A stretch of DNA of 64,000 bases from Actinoplanes sp. NBC_00393 (GTDB lineage Bacteria > Actinomycetota > Actinomycetes > Mycobacteriales > Micromonosporaceae), in NCBI RefSeq assembly GCF_036053395.1, contig NZ_CP107942.1, positions 2,446,501 through 2,510,500 of the forward strand. Reading direction: 5' to 3'. Of this stretch, positions 33,156-42,608 are shown piece by piece; within the stretch, counting starts at the first letter, position 1; every line of letters starts with the position of its first letter. Position numbers and translations under genes: made by a program. The notes beneath the pieces were generated by a model. It did no database searches, was not told the DNA's origin, and saw only the letters and a program-made list of their open reading frames with translations.

Positions 33156-33181
33156 GTCACAGGATTGTGCCGTACGTCGTC
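33155..33181 (+). promoter_or_regulatory. Candidate ECF41 promoter of the flavoprotein gene
   Basis: TGTCACA (33155-33161), 16 bases, then CGTC (33178-33181), the -35/-10 signature reported for ECF41 sigma factors. The gene's ATG at 33190 is 8 bases after the -10 element, so the transcript would be nearly leaderless. The -35 element overlaps the start codon of the sigma gene on the other strand. Confidence 0.72.
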
Positions 33182-33189
33182 ACCCGGTC

Positions 33190-34344
33190 ATGGAGAACAT
33201 CACCGTCGTCGGCGGCGGCCTCGCCGGACTGGTCGCCGCGATCACCTGCGCCGAGGCCGGCGCTCCGGTCCACCTGCACGAAGCACACCACAGTCTCGGC
33301 GGGCGAGCGCGCAGCAGCGCATCCCCGTACATCACCAATGAAGGTCCCCACGTGCTCTACAGCGACGGGCCGTGGTGGCGCTGGCTCGCCGAACATGGCC
33401 TGCTCGGCGCCTGCGCCGCGGTGCCGCTGGGCGGGCTGGCCGGCTTCCGGTTCCGGCAGCACGGCCGGCTGCGCCGCACGCCGCCCGCGGCCCTGCTGCC
33501 GGTGCTGCGGCGGCGACGGCGGCAGGCGCCGGTCGACGTCGACTTCCACACCTGGATCCGCGACCAGCACGGTCCGGCCGCGGCCACCGCCGCGTCGAAC
33601 CTGGTGGGCGTGGCCACTTTCGACGCCGACCCCGGCCGGTTGTCCGCGGCGTTCGTCTGGCCGCGGCTGCTGCGGGTGACCGCGATCCCGCCGGCCGCCC
33701 GGTACGCCATCGGCGGGTGGTCCGGGCTCGTCGACCGGCTGGCGACGAGGGCGAGCAGTTTGGGCGTACGGATAAGCACCGATGCCCGCGTGACCAGCCT
33801 GCCCACGTCTCCGGTCATCGTCGCGACCTCGTTGGAAGCGGCCGGCCGGCTGCTCGGCGGCGAGCTGCCGCCGGTGGCGAGCGGGCGTGCCGTGCTGCTC
33901 GATCTGGCCGTGCGGACCGTGCCCGGCGACGCCTTCGTCGTCTCCGACCTTGACGAGGCTGGTTGGCTGGAGCGGTACACGCTGCCCGACCCGGGCCTGG
34001 CACCGCAGGGGGAATCGTTGATCCAGGCGCAGATGCCGCTGCGGCCCGGCGAGTCGAAGGCCGACGGGCTGGCCCGGCTGGAAACCCTGGCCGACCTGGC
34101 GCTGCCGGGCTGGCGCGACCGGCTCACCTGGCGGCGCGACGCCGTCGCCCACAACCGCACGGGTGCCCTGGACCTGCCCGGGCAGACCTGGCGGGACCGG
34201 CCCGCCATCGACCGCGGCGACGACGTCTACCTGGCCGGCGATCAGGTCGCCGCGCCGGGCCTGCTCAGCGAGGTCTCGTTCCACAGCGCGGTCACCGCGG
34301 CCCGGCTCGCAACCGGCCTGCCCGCCACCGAGGCCGCCCGGTGA
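33190..34344 (+). CDS. FAD-dependent oxidoreductase (phytoene-desaturase/amine-oxidase-like)
   Basis: 384-residue flavoprotein. N-terminal dinucleotide-binding motif VVGGGLAGLVAAITCAEAG and the GGRARS motif are typical of the amine-oxidase/carotenoid-desaturase superfamily; the C-terminal FAD motif is DDVYLAGDQVAAPGLLSEVSFHSA. Substrate unknown. ATG at 33190 fits the upstream sigma promoter. Oxidoreductases are the usual partners of ECF41 sigma genes. Its stop overlaps the next gene (GTGA). Confidence 0.9.
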   Translation: MENITVVGGGLAGLVAAITCAEAGAPVHLHEAHHSLGGRARSSASPYITNEGPHVLYSDGPWWRWLAEHGLLGACAAVPLGGLAGFRFRQHGRLRRTPPAALLPVLRRRRRQAPVDVDFHTWIRDQHGPAAATAASNLVGVATFDADPGRLSAAFVWPRLLRVTAIPPAARYAIGGWSGLVDRLATRASSLGVRISTDARVTSLPTSPVIVATSLEAAGRLLGGELPPVASGRAVLLDLAVRTVPGDAFVVSDLDEAGWLERYTLPDPGLAPQGESLIQAQMPLRPGESKADGLARLETLADLALPGWRDRLTWRRDAVAHNRTGALDLPGQTWRDRPAIDRGDDVYLAGDQVAAPGLLSEVSFHSAVTAARLATGLPATEAAR

Positions 34345-34661
34345 CCAGCCGCCGGTGGCTCGTCGCGGCGTTGGTGCTCACCGCCGTGACCAGTCTGGTT
34401 CTGCTGCTGGCGCTGCGGGCCGGCGAGGGTCCGGAGGTCGCCCTGGTGCTGGCCGTGCCGGTGCTGGTGTGCGCTGTGCCGGTGCTGACGCCGTCCCGGC
34501 TCCGGCGGTTCGCGGCGTGGGGGAGCGTGGTGGTCCTGGCCGCCGGCGTGCTGATCAGCCTGGCGTCGATCGGCATGTTCTACGTGGCGAGCGTGATCCT
34601 GCTCGCGGTCGGCGCCCATCGCAGCCGGTCTGCCAGCGATCTACCAGGCGGCGTCGGCTAG
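34341..34661 (+). CDS. Small membrane protein, 106 aa
   Basis: Four hydrophobic segments (about residues 6-26, 32-47, 57-77 and 79-94) with an Arg-rich junction and polar tail; no family recognised. The GTG start overlaps the flavoprotein stop by 4 bp, so it belongs to the same transcript and possibly the same sigma regulon. Confidence 0.75.
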   Translation: MTSRRWLVAALVLTAVTSLVLLLALRAGEGPEVALVLAVPVLVCAVPVLTPSRLRRFAAWGSVVVLAAGVLISLASIGMFYVASVILLAVGAHRSRSASDLPGGVG

Positions 34662-34672
34662 CGTGCGTCTCC

Positions 34673-35140
34673 GTGACGCGTTTCCGGATCCTTCCCGCCG
34701 CGCTGGCCGGCGCCTGCCTGCTGAGTCTCGCTGCCTGCGACAGCGCGGACCCCGCTGAGAAGGCGGCCCCGCCCGCCGCGGCCGCCTCGTCGGCGCCGGC
34801 TGTCGCGTCCGGTGCCCGTGACCAGGCGCTGTGCAAGACCATGAGCAGCGCGGGTTCGGACATGAAGGGCGGCATCTCGCAGGCCCAGCAGGCCGACGGC
34901 AGCGTCAAGCCGGCCGACGCGAAGAAGAGTTTCTCCGCGTTCCACGCCACCGTGACCGAGGCGCTCGCCGGCACCGGGGAGAGCGATGTGGTGACCGCGG
35001 CGCGCGCCCTGGCCGAGGAGATCGCGGCGGCGGCCAGGACCGACGACCCGATCGCGACGGCGGCCGACTCGGACTTCGAGAAGCTCAGCGGGGATCTCAC
35101 CACGGCCTGCGAGGCGGCCGGGGTCACCGTCAACTTCTGA
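34673..35140 (+). CDS. Putative lipoprotein, 155 aa
   Basis: N-terminal signal with lipobox LSLAAC (Cys at residue 23), then an Ala/Pro-rich linker and a helical domain with two cysteines (ALCKTMSS ... TTACEAAG). Exported and membrane-anchored; no family recognised. GTG at 34673 has no strong ribosome-binding site. It lies directly upstream of the OmpR-type pair on the same strand. Confidence 0.8.
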   Translation: MTRFRILPAALAGACLLSLAACDSADPAEKAAPPAAAASSAPAVASGARDQALCKTMSSAGSDMKGGISQAQQADGSVKPADAKKSFSAFHATVTEALAGTGESDVVTAARALAEEIAAAARTDDPIATAADSDFEKLSGDLTTACEAAGVTVNF

Positions 35141-35152
35141 GCGCGGAGCGTC

Positions 35153-35168
35153 TTCAGCGGGCCTTCAG
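35153..35168 (+). promoter_or_regulatory. TTCAG direct repeat upstream of the OmpR-type regulator
   Basis: TTCAG at 35153-35157 and 35164-35168, spaced 11 bp start to start, about one helical turn. The same motif occurs three times before the PepSY gene. OmpR/PhoB-family dimers bind tandem direct repeats of this spacing, so this is a candidate autoregulatory site. Confidence 0.55.
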
Positions 35169-35191
35169 GTGCGATGGGCCAGGATGATCCC

Positions 35192-35855
35192 ATGCGTGTA
35201 CTCGTCGTCGAGGACGAGAAACGGCTCGCGTGGTCGTTGCGGGCGGGCCTCGAAGCAGAAGGATTCGCCGTCGACGTCGCCGGTGACGGCACCGACGGGC
35301 TGTGGCTGGCCAGGGAGAACGAGTACGACGCCATCGTGCTCGACCTGATGCTGCCCGGCATCAACGGCTACCAGGTGTGCGCGACCCTGCGTGCCGAGAG
35401 CAACTGGACGCCGATCGTCATGCTCACCGCCAAGGACGGCGAGTGGGACCAGGTGGAAGGCCTCGACACCGGCGCCGACGACTACCTGACCAAGCCGTTC
35501 TCGTTCCCGGTGCTGGTGGCCCGGCTGCGGGCGGTGGCCCGGCGCGGCGCCCGGGAGCGGCCCACCCAGCTGTCCGCGGGCGACCTGCGCCTGGATCCGG
35601 CGGCCCGGCGGGTGTGGCGCGGTGACACCGAGATCGAACTGACCGCCCGCGAGTTCTCGCTGCTCGCGTTCCTGGCGCGCAACGCCGGCGACGTGGTGTC
35701 GAAGCGGCAGATCCTGGAGGCGGTGTGGGACGTCGACTTCGACGGCGACCCGAACATCGTCGAGGTCTACATCCGGCACCTGCGCAACAAGATCGACCGC
35801 CCGTTCGGCCGGGAGGCGATCCAGACCCTGCGCGGCGCCGGCTACCGGCTGGGCA

Positions 35856-35869
<14 letters not shown>
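35192..35869 (+). CDS. OmpR/PhoB-family response regulator
   Basis: 225-residue regulator: receiver with E8/D9-type acidic pair (VVEDEKR), phosphoacceptor D51 in AIVLDLMLPG and the lysine in YLTKPFSF; C-terminal winged helix (LTAREFSLLAFLARNAGDVV ... VEVYIRHLRNKID). ATG at 35192. Its 3' end overlaps the kinase start by 14 bp. Likely controls itself and the PepSY gene through TTCAG repeats (inference). Confidence 0.95.
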
Positions 35870-37127
<1,258 letters not shown>

Positions 37128-37149
37128 GCCCGGCGACCCGCACTCGCTG

Positions 37150-37764
37150 TTGCTGACCGTCGGCCACCAGCTCGCCGCGCGGCGACCACACCTGTTCGAC
37201 GCCGACCGGATCTGGGAGTCGGTCCCGGCCGGGGACGCGTGGACCGAGGCCGCGCTGGCGCTGGCCGCCCAGGCCGCCGAGCGTGGCGACCCGGACCAGG
37301 CCGGCCGGCTGCTCGCCGACCTGGACCTCACCGACGGCCCGGCGTTCCCTCTGTCGGAGGCAGTGCGGCCGTGGCGACGGCTCGGCGACGAGCAGGGCGA
37401 CGACGTCCTTTTGCTGCTTGATGAATCCGTCTCCTCGGCGGTGCCCACCGTGTTGAGCAGGCTGGCCGACGGCGACCCGCACCCGGAACGTCTGGTGCAG
37501 GCCGCCGGCATCGAATCGCTCGAACGGAAGCCGTACCCGCCCGACGTGCGCGTGGAGATCCTTGCCGCCGTCGCGGCGCGCTCCGGTGACCCCGCCGGCT
37601 GGCGTTCGGCGCTGCGCACCGACCCCGGGCTCGACCTGGACGTGCTGACACGGCGCCTGGTGCACGGCGCTGACCTGCTGGCCGGTCTCGACGAGGGTCA
37701 GACGCTGGCATGGATCGCGGCGGCCCTGTCCGGTCTGGAGGACTGGTGGTGGCCGGCTCCCTGA
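37150..37764 (+). pseudogene. Apparent 5'-truncated gene (C-terminal fragment)
   Basis: About 204 residues of helical, well-biased coding sequence with no credible start: the frame opens after a TGA at 37099, and the only early initiation codon is a TTG at 37150 without a ribosome-binding site. The fragment begins abruptly (GDPHSLLLTVGHQLAARRP) right behind the kinase stop, as if the two-component genes were joined to the end of another gene. No family recognised. A short complete gene starting at TTG cannot be excluded. Confidence 0.55.
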
Positions 37765-37771
37765 AACGCTG

Positions 37772-37797
37772 TTCAGCGGCGTTCAGGCTGGCTTCAG
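37772..37797 (+). promoter_or_regulatory. Triple TTCAG direct repeat upstream of the PepSY gene
   Basis: TTCAG at 37772, 37782 and 37793 (spacing 10 and 11 bp), with an inverted copy CTGAA at 37761. Same motif as before the OmpR-type regulator 2.6 kb upstream. Lies 58 bp before the ATG of the PepSY gene, a suitable activator position. Confidence 0.6.
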
Positions 37798-37854
37798 GGT
37801 GGTGGGCGCAAGCTGTCGCCGTACCTGACATCACCGCGAGGAAGGCACCAGCTG

Positions 37855-38376
37855 ATGAACACCGCCAAGCTGCGCAGCAAGCGCGTCATCGTCGCCACCG
37901 TGGCCGTCGCGGCCGCCCTCGGCGCCGGTGGCGCCGTGTGGGCGACCGCGGCCAACGCCGACGTGCCCGACAGCGACCGCGAGCGGATCGGCGCGGCCGC
38001 CACCCAGGCCGTGCCGGGCACGGTCGTCGAGGTCGAGGAGAGCGACGACCAGGGCGAGGCGTACGAGGTGGAGGTCCGCAAGGCCGACGGCAGCGAGGTG
38101 TCGGTCGCCCTCGACAAGGACCTCAAGGTCGTCTCGCAGGAGGCCGACGACGACGCCAACGAGGCGCCCGAGCCGGCTCTCCCCGCCGACCAGCGCACGA
38201 AGGCCGAGACCGCGGCCCGCGACGCCGTCGGCGGCGGCACCGTCCTGGACGTCGAGGCCGCTGACGGCGGCAACGGCGGCTACGAGGCCGAGGTCCGCGA
38301 CAGCGCGGGCAAGGAGTGGGACGTCGACCTGGACGCCAACTTCAAGGTCCTCACCAAGACCGCCGACGAGGACTGA
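37855..38376 (+). CDS. Secreted PepSY-domain protein
   Basis: 173-residue exported protein: basic N-terminus, hydrophobic segment (residues 10-30), then two PepSY-like repeats, ERIGAAATQAVPGTVVEVE...YEVEVRKADG and KAETAARDAVGGGTVLDVE...YEAEVRDSAG, each ending in a VDLDxxFKV-type strand. PepSY domains often inhibit proteases or modulate sensor kinases outside the cell. The upstream TTCAG array suggests control by the adjacent OmpR-type system, a common arrangement. Confidence 0.9.
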   Translation: MNTAKLRSKRVIVATVAVAAALGAGGAVWATAANADVPDSDRERIGAAATQAVPGTVVEVEESDDQGEAYEVEVRKADGSEVSVALDKDLKVVSQEADDDANEAPEPALPADQRTKAETAARDAVGGGTVLDVEAADGGNGGYEAEVRDSAGKEWDVDLDANFKVLTKTADED

Positions 38377-38381
38377 GCACC

Positions 38382-38423
38382 GCCGCCGGCTCGCCCGGGC
38401 TGTTTGCCGGGCGAGCCGGCGGC
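38382..38423 (+). terminator. Strong stem-loop terminator after the PepSY gene
   Basis: A perfect 17-bp inverted repeat (38382-38398 and 38407-38423; arm begins GCCGCCGGCTCGCCCGG) around the 8-base loop GCTGTTTG, starting 5 bp after the stop codon. There is no T-tract, as is typical for GC-rich actinobacterial terminators. Confidence 0.85.
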
Positions 38424-38436
38424 ACCGTTACCGCCC

Positions 38437-38525
38437 ATGGGAAGTCAGTCCAAACGCGCCAACCTGTACTTCGCCGCTGAGCTGTAGCGCCGCGCCGACA
38501 CTGCGGGCCTGCCGCTGCGCAGCAT
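38437..38525 (+). pseudogene. Possible relic of a small ribbon-helix-helix/CopG-like gene
   Basis: ATG at 38437 begins a frame reading SKRANLYFAAEL, then TAG at 38484, then continues RRADTAGLPLRSM. The pattern resembles the start of small actinobacterial proteins of the kind KRxNLYFxxxLW..., in which a Trp codon would occupy the TAG position. Very short, so low confidence. Confidence 0.3.
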
Positions 38526-38584
38526 GGCCGTCGCGCCCGGGCGTCACGTACCGTTTCGACGGTTGCTGAGGGCAGACTGCGGGC

Positions 38585-39133
38585 ATGGAGTTTCTCTGCT
38601 ATCACCGGGATCGGGCCGGCTCCCTGGCGTTGCGGCTCGAGCTCGGCGAACGCCATTGGGCGTACATGGATCGGTTCGAGGCGGAGCTGATCGCCCGCGG
38701 TCCGACGCTCGCCGCGGACGGTGACACTCCTACCGGCAGTCTGCACATCGTTGACCTGGCCGATCCGGCCGCCGCGCGGGCGTTCGCGTTTGACGAGCCC
38801 AACTATCAGGCCGGCGTGTACCGGGACGTGCTGCTGCGCCGGTGGCGCAATCTGCTGGGGCGCACCATGTGGGACTTCCCGGGCGGCCGCACCGGTGGCA
38901 ACCGGTACCTGGTGCTCGGCTTCGGCGGCGGGCGGCCTGCCGACCTGGCGGTGCCGCCCGGCCGCGATGAGCTGATCGCCTACGGGCCGCTGCTGTCCGA
39001 CGACGGCGCGGCCTGGCTGGGCACGGCGATGCTCGTTCGGTCGCCGGACCCGGACAAGGCCCGCGCTGTGCTGACGCAGGAGCGCTACGCCGAGATCGAG
39101 GTGCACAGCTGGACGTTCGGCGGCCGCAGGTAG
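38585..39133 (+). CDS. YCII-domain protein
   Basis: 182-residue protein with two YciI-like halves: FLCYHRDRAGSLALRLEL...HWAYMDRF...GSLHIVDLADPAAARAFAFDEPNYQAGVY, then a second repeat with LLSDDGAAWLGTAML and ERYAEIEVHSWTFGG. YCII proteins have a ferredoxin-like fold with a conserved His/Asp pair; their enzymatic role is mostly unknown. ATG at 38585. Confidence 0.85.
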   Translation: MEFLCYHRDRAGSLALRLELGERHWAYMDRFEAELIARGPTLAADGDTPTGSLHIVDLADPAAARAFAFDEPNYQAGVYRDVLLRRWRNLLGRTMWDFPGGRTGGNRYLVLGFGGGRPADLAVPPGRDELIAYGPLLSDDGAAWLGTAMLVRSPDPDKARAVLTQERYAEIEVHSWTFGGRR

Positions 39134-39164
39134 GAAAGCGGGCCGGCGGGGTAAGGGCCACGGC

Positions 39165-39365
39165 ATGAACGACAAGCCGCGCCGGCAGCAGCCCCGCGCG
39201 GGGCTGTGGGCGATGGCCGTCAGCGCGGCCTTCGCATGCCTGTCCCGGCTGCTCGACGATCCGAACGACAACTTCGGTGGGCCCGGCCTGCACTACACCG
39301 TTCTGTTCGGATCCGCCGCCGTCGGCATCGCCGCGCTGGTCATGCTGGTGGTGCAGCGGCGGTGA
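39165..39365 (+). CDS. Small membrane protein, 66 aa
   Basis: Two hydrophobic stretches (residues 12-27 and 44-63) with basic ends. Start ATG at 39165; no strong ribosome-binding site. No family recognised. Converges with the large LuxR regulator, whose stop lies 3 bp away. Confidence 0.6.
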   Translation: MNDKPRRQQPRAGLWAMAVSAAFACLSRLLDDPNDNFGGPGLHYTVLFGSAAVGIAALVMLVVQRR

Positions 39366-39368
39366 CGG

Positions 39369-42074
39369 TCAGCAGCGGCCGACCAGGTCACCGACCTCGG
39401 TACGCGACGACACGCCCAGCTTGCGCAGGATGTTCGAGACGTGGACGGCGGCGGTCTTCGGGGAGATGTAGAGCCGCCGGGCCAGCTCGGTGTTGGTCAG
39501 CCCGTCGCTGATCAGCACCGCCACCTCCCGTTCGCGGGGGGTCAGCGCGGCCGGGCCGGTGACCGCGGGCGGCGCGTCGACCGGGGCCAGGCCCAGCTGG
39601 GCGCGGATCTGGGCGAGCTGGGCGACCCGCCAGCCCCGCCACTGCGCCAGCAGCGGCGCGGCGGCCTTGACCTGCGCGGCGGCGGCCGCCCGCTGATCAC
39701 CGGCGAGAAGGCATCGGGCTGCGCTCACGCGTACGGTGCCTCGAATTGCCGGTCCTAGATTGTCGGTGTCGGCGATCGACAGATAGCCGGCCAGCGCGTC
39801 CGCGTGCCGGCCGCGGGCCTCCGCGAGCTGAGCGTCCACCAGCGTCCGATAGCCGTCCCAGACCTCGGCGTCGAGCAGAGCGGTTGCCATCTGCTCCAGC
39901 CGGTGCGCCGGCAGGCCGATCTCCAGAGCGGCCGAGACCAGGTCGTGGGCCTGTTCACCGCTGCGCCACATCTGCCCGGCCAGCGCGTCGAGCAGATCGT
40001 CCAGGGTGGTCTCCGCGCGCGGCAGGTCACCGCGGCGGCAGGCCAGGTGGAACGCCAGCCCGGGAATCGTGGTCGGCGGATTGTTCGGCAGCGCGGCCAG
40101 GTCGGCGATCAGCTGCTCGACCCGCTCCAGTTCGCCGGCCTCCAGGTACAGCCCGGCCAGGAACACACCGTGGTAGTCGGCCCACCGGCCCCGCCGCCGG
40201 TAGCTGCGGTCCTGCTCGCGACCCTCCTCCAGCAGCGCGATCGCGGCGCCCAGATCGCCGGCGCGCAACACCAGCCGGGCCCGGCCCTGGAAGTAGGTGG
40301 CCACCGCCAGCGACTCGAAACCGGCCCGTTCCGCGTCGACGCGCATCCGTTCCAGGATCTCGGCGTGCTCGGTCGGCGACGTGGGCGTGTCCCCGCTGAC
40401 CAGGACGTGCAGGGCGCGGGCCGCCAGCACCCACTCGCCCGCCTGCTCCGCCTCGTCGACCAGCGCGGACAGCATCTTGCGGCCGTCGGCGGCCGACTGC
40501 GGGCGCTCGCTGAGTGTCGAACCCTTCTCCAGCAGCGCGGCCAGCCGTACGTCCGGCAGATCGAACTCGTCGGCCAGGGTCAGCGCCCGGTCGCACCACA
40601 GCAGCGCGGCGTCGAGCTCGTCCCGAAGGTACGCCGACTGGGCGATCGCGGTCATCGCCCGGGCCTGCCCGGCGCCGGGCGGGAGCTGCGCGATCAGCGT
40701 CTCGATGTCGTGGGTCAGGGCGCGCATCTCGTCGGTCTCGCGTGACTCCCAGGCGATGCGGACCAGCAGGTACAGCGATTCGGCCCGGTCGGTCGCGGCC
40801 TGAGCGAGGTCGCGCCAGCTGCGGCCGTAGCGCAGAGCGTCGTCGAGCAGGCCGGCCAGCCAGGCGGACCGGGCGGCGCTGGCCAGCAGCTCGGTGTCGT
40901 CGGGCACCTCGTCCAGGCCCATCTCGGCCAGCTGCAGCGCCTGGTAGGCCGAGCCGATCGACAGGTACATCGCGGTGCCGCTGCGCGCCGCGTCGACCAT
41001 GTCGTCGTACCGACCGGCGCCGCGCGCGTGATGCGCGACCATCGCCGGATCGGAGGCGCCGCTGCTGAGCAGCACGTCCAGCGCGGCCTCGTGCAGCCGG
41101 CGCCGCTGCCGGCCCAGCATCTGATCGGCGATCGCCTCGCGCACCAGGGCGTGCCGGAACGCGAACTCGTCCTCACCGGACTCGACCAGCACACCCCGGG
41201 TGACCAGGTCACGCAGCACGGCGATGAGCTCGTCCTCGCCGGCGCCGGCCACCTCGGCGAGCAGATCGAACGGGATCCGGTGGCCGAGCACGGTGGCCGC
41301 CTCGACGATCCGGTGACTGACCGGATCGAGGTCGTCGACCTGGCGGCGCAGCACGTCGGCGAGACTCCACGGCAGCGGTTGCTCGACGAGCGCTTCCAAG
41401 TCGTACCCCGGCAGTGCTTTGAGAAGCTCTTCCAGGAAGAACGGATTGCCGCCGGTGCGGTGATGCAGCGCGGCCGCGGCCCGCAGCGGCGCCGGCGCGC
41501 CCGTCGCTGCGGCCAGCAGGGCCGCGGTCTGGGCGGGGGAGAGGCGATCCAAGCGGACGTACGTCACCGCGTGCCGCCGCTCCAACTGGGCCAGCAGACC
41601 GGCCACCGGTTGCCGCCGGGTCACCTCGTCCGGCCGGTAGGTCCCGATCAGCAGCCGTGGCCCGCGCTGGTCGGCGATCCGCTCGAACAGCGCCGCGCTC
41701 TCCGAGTCGGCCCAGTGCAGATCCTCGAAGACGATCACCGCGGGGGAGTCGCCGATCAGATCGGACAGGATCGCCAGCCCGGTGTGCAGCCGCTCCACGG
41801 GGCTGCGCCCGGCGTCCGCCAGCGCCGCCAGGTCCTGCTCGTCGACGCCCGGGTGCCCGTCGATGGCGTCCAGCAGCACCTCGTAGGGCCGCGACAACGA
41901 GCCCGGCTCCGCCTGACCGACCAGCACCACCGTCCCCGCCGGCACGGTCGCCAGCAGCTCCCGCACCAGGCGGGTCTTCCCGATGCCCGGCTCGCCCGCG
42001 ATGATCGCCACGGCCGGCTCACGCGCCGAAGCGAGCTGCGCCAACCGGCGCAGCTCGCTCTCCCGCCCGATCAT
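39369..42074 (-). CDS. Large ATP-binding LuxR-family (LAL) regulator
   Basis: 901-residue STAND-type regulator: Walker A GEPGIGKTRL, Walker B VIVFEDLHWAD, winged-helix and TPR-like helical middle (residues about 350-820), and a C-terminal LuxR HTH (LTPREREVAVLISDGLTN ... KTAAVHVSNILRKLG). LAL proteins are ATP-dependent activators, often of secondary-metabolite or sugar genes. ATG at 42074 was preferred because it overlaps the stop of the upstream 64-residue ORF as TGATG; a GTG at 42107 is also in frame. Confidence 0.93.
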   Translation of the reverse strand: MIGRESELRRLAQLASAREPAVAIIAGEPGIGKTRLVRELLATVPAGTVVLVGQAEPGSLSRPYEVLLDAIDGHPGVDEQDLAALADAGRSPVERLHTGLAILSDLIGDSPAVIVFEDLHWADSESAALFERIADQRGPRLLIGTYRPDEVTRRQPVAGLLAQLERRHAVTYVRLDRLSPAQTAALLAAATGAPAPLRAAAALHHRTGGNPFFLEELLKALPGYDLEALVEQPLPWSLADVLRRQVDDLDPVSHRIVEAATVLGHRIPFDLLAEVAGAGEDELIAVLRDLVTRGVLVESGEDEFAFRHALVREAIADQMLGRQRRRLHEAALDVLLSSGASDPAMVAHHARGAGRYDDMVDAARSGTAMYLSIGSAYQALQLAEMGLDEVPDDTELLASAARSAWLAGLLDDALRYGRSWRDLAQAATDRAESLYLLVRIAWESRETDEMRALTHDIETLIAQLPPGAGQARAMTAIAQSAYLRDELDAALLWCDRALTLADEFDLPDVRLAALLEKGSTLSERPQSAADGRKMLSALVDEAEQAGEWVLAARALHVLVSGDTPTSPTEHAEILERMRVDAERAGFESLAVATYFQGRARLVLRAGDLGAAIALLEEGREQDRSYRRRGRWADYHGVFLAGLYLEAGELERVEQLIADLAALPNNPPTTIPGLAFHLACRRGDLPRAETTLDDLLDALAGQMWRSGEQAHDLVSAALEIGLPAHRLEQMATALLDAEVWDGYRTLVDAQLAEARGRHADALAGYLSIADTDNLGPAIRGTVRVSAARCLLAGDQRAAAAAQVKAAAPLLAQWRGWRVAQLAQIRAQLGLAPVDAPPAVTGPAALTPREREVAVLISDGLTNTELARRLYISPKTAAVHVSNILRKLGVSSRTEVGDLVGRC

Positions 42075-42268
42075 CACCGGGCTGGCACCACCGCGGATGG
42101 TTCGCACGAGCTCAGGGTACCGGCGGGCCGGCCCCGGGCCGTACGGGCTTTCCGCGCTCGCCGGGCCAGCCGCGCCATGGAGAGCAGGCGCTCCCGGTCG
42201 GACTCGGCGATCAGCTCACGGTGGCGGTCGTTGACCAGATCCAGCATCAGGTCCGGGTGCATCAACAT
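42074..42268 (-). CDS. Small ORF (64 aa) coupled to the LAL regulator
   Basis: Helical, charged peptide beginning MLMHPDLMLDLVNDRHRELI with an Arg-rich middle. ATG at 42268 has a near-perfect GAGGAGG 6 bases upstream, the best ribosome-binding site in this neighbourhood, and its TGA overlaps the LAL ATG. Similar short ORFs starting MHPDLMxxL are frequent in actinobacteria but have no known function. It may ensure translation of the LAL gene. Confidence 0.75.
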   Translation of the reverse strand: MLMHPDLMLDLVNDRHRELIAESDRERLLSMARLARRARKARTARGRPAGTLSSCEPSAVVPAR

Positions 42269-42608
42269 GGTGTTCCTCCTCGTCAACCGCTGATAGGTAA
42301 ATCCTCGGCCGTCGAGGCAGCTGCCACATCGGAAGCGCCTACCTATCTTGGCTGGTCAGCGGTGCTTAGCCGGGCACGCGGAGGCCGCCTAGGTATACCT
42401 AGATCAACACCCTGATGCGTACGTCCGATGCGGCTCAACAGTCCGTTGGAGGCCGCCGGCATGGATCCCACGTGGATCCTCGAAACTCCACGCAGCCTCC
42501 TTCGAGGCGGACCGGTTCTACGGGTCGGACCTCGACGTTTCCCTGGTGCGGCTCGACGCGTGGCCAGGGAAAACGCAGAATCAGCGCTGGAGCGGGGTGA
42601 CGTCGTCG
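42269..42608. other. 340-bp interval with TAGGTA operators and a possible coding relic
   Basis: The LAL side holds the inverted motifs GATAGGTA (42292-42299) and TACCTATC (42340-42347) and a 14-bp palindrome. The part nearest the sulfotransferase (about 42486-42560) has a coding-like frame (FEADRFYGSDLDVSLVRL) without a start, possibly a gene relic. No complete gene is supported. Confidence 0.5.
42389..42402. promoter_or_regulatory. Perfect palindrome CTAGGTATACCTAG
   Basis: A perfect 14-bp palindrome containing the TAGGTA half-site seen twice more upstream of the LAL operon (42294 forward, 42340 inverted). It lies 121 bp upstream of the small ORF, in the range for a regulator-binding site of that operon. 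Confidence 0.6.

Noticed and set aside
42412..42600. Short plus-strand ORFs between the LAL operon and the sulfotransferase gene
   Set aside because: No consistent start, mixed frames; at most a decayed coding remnant.
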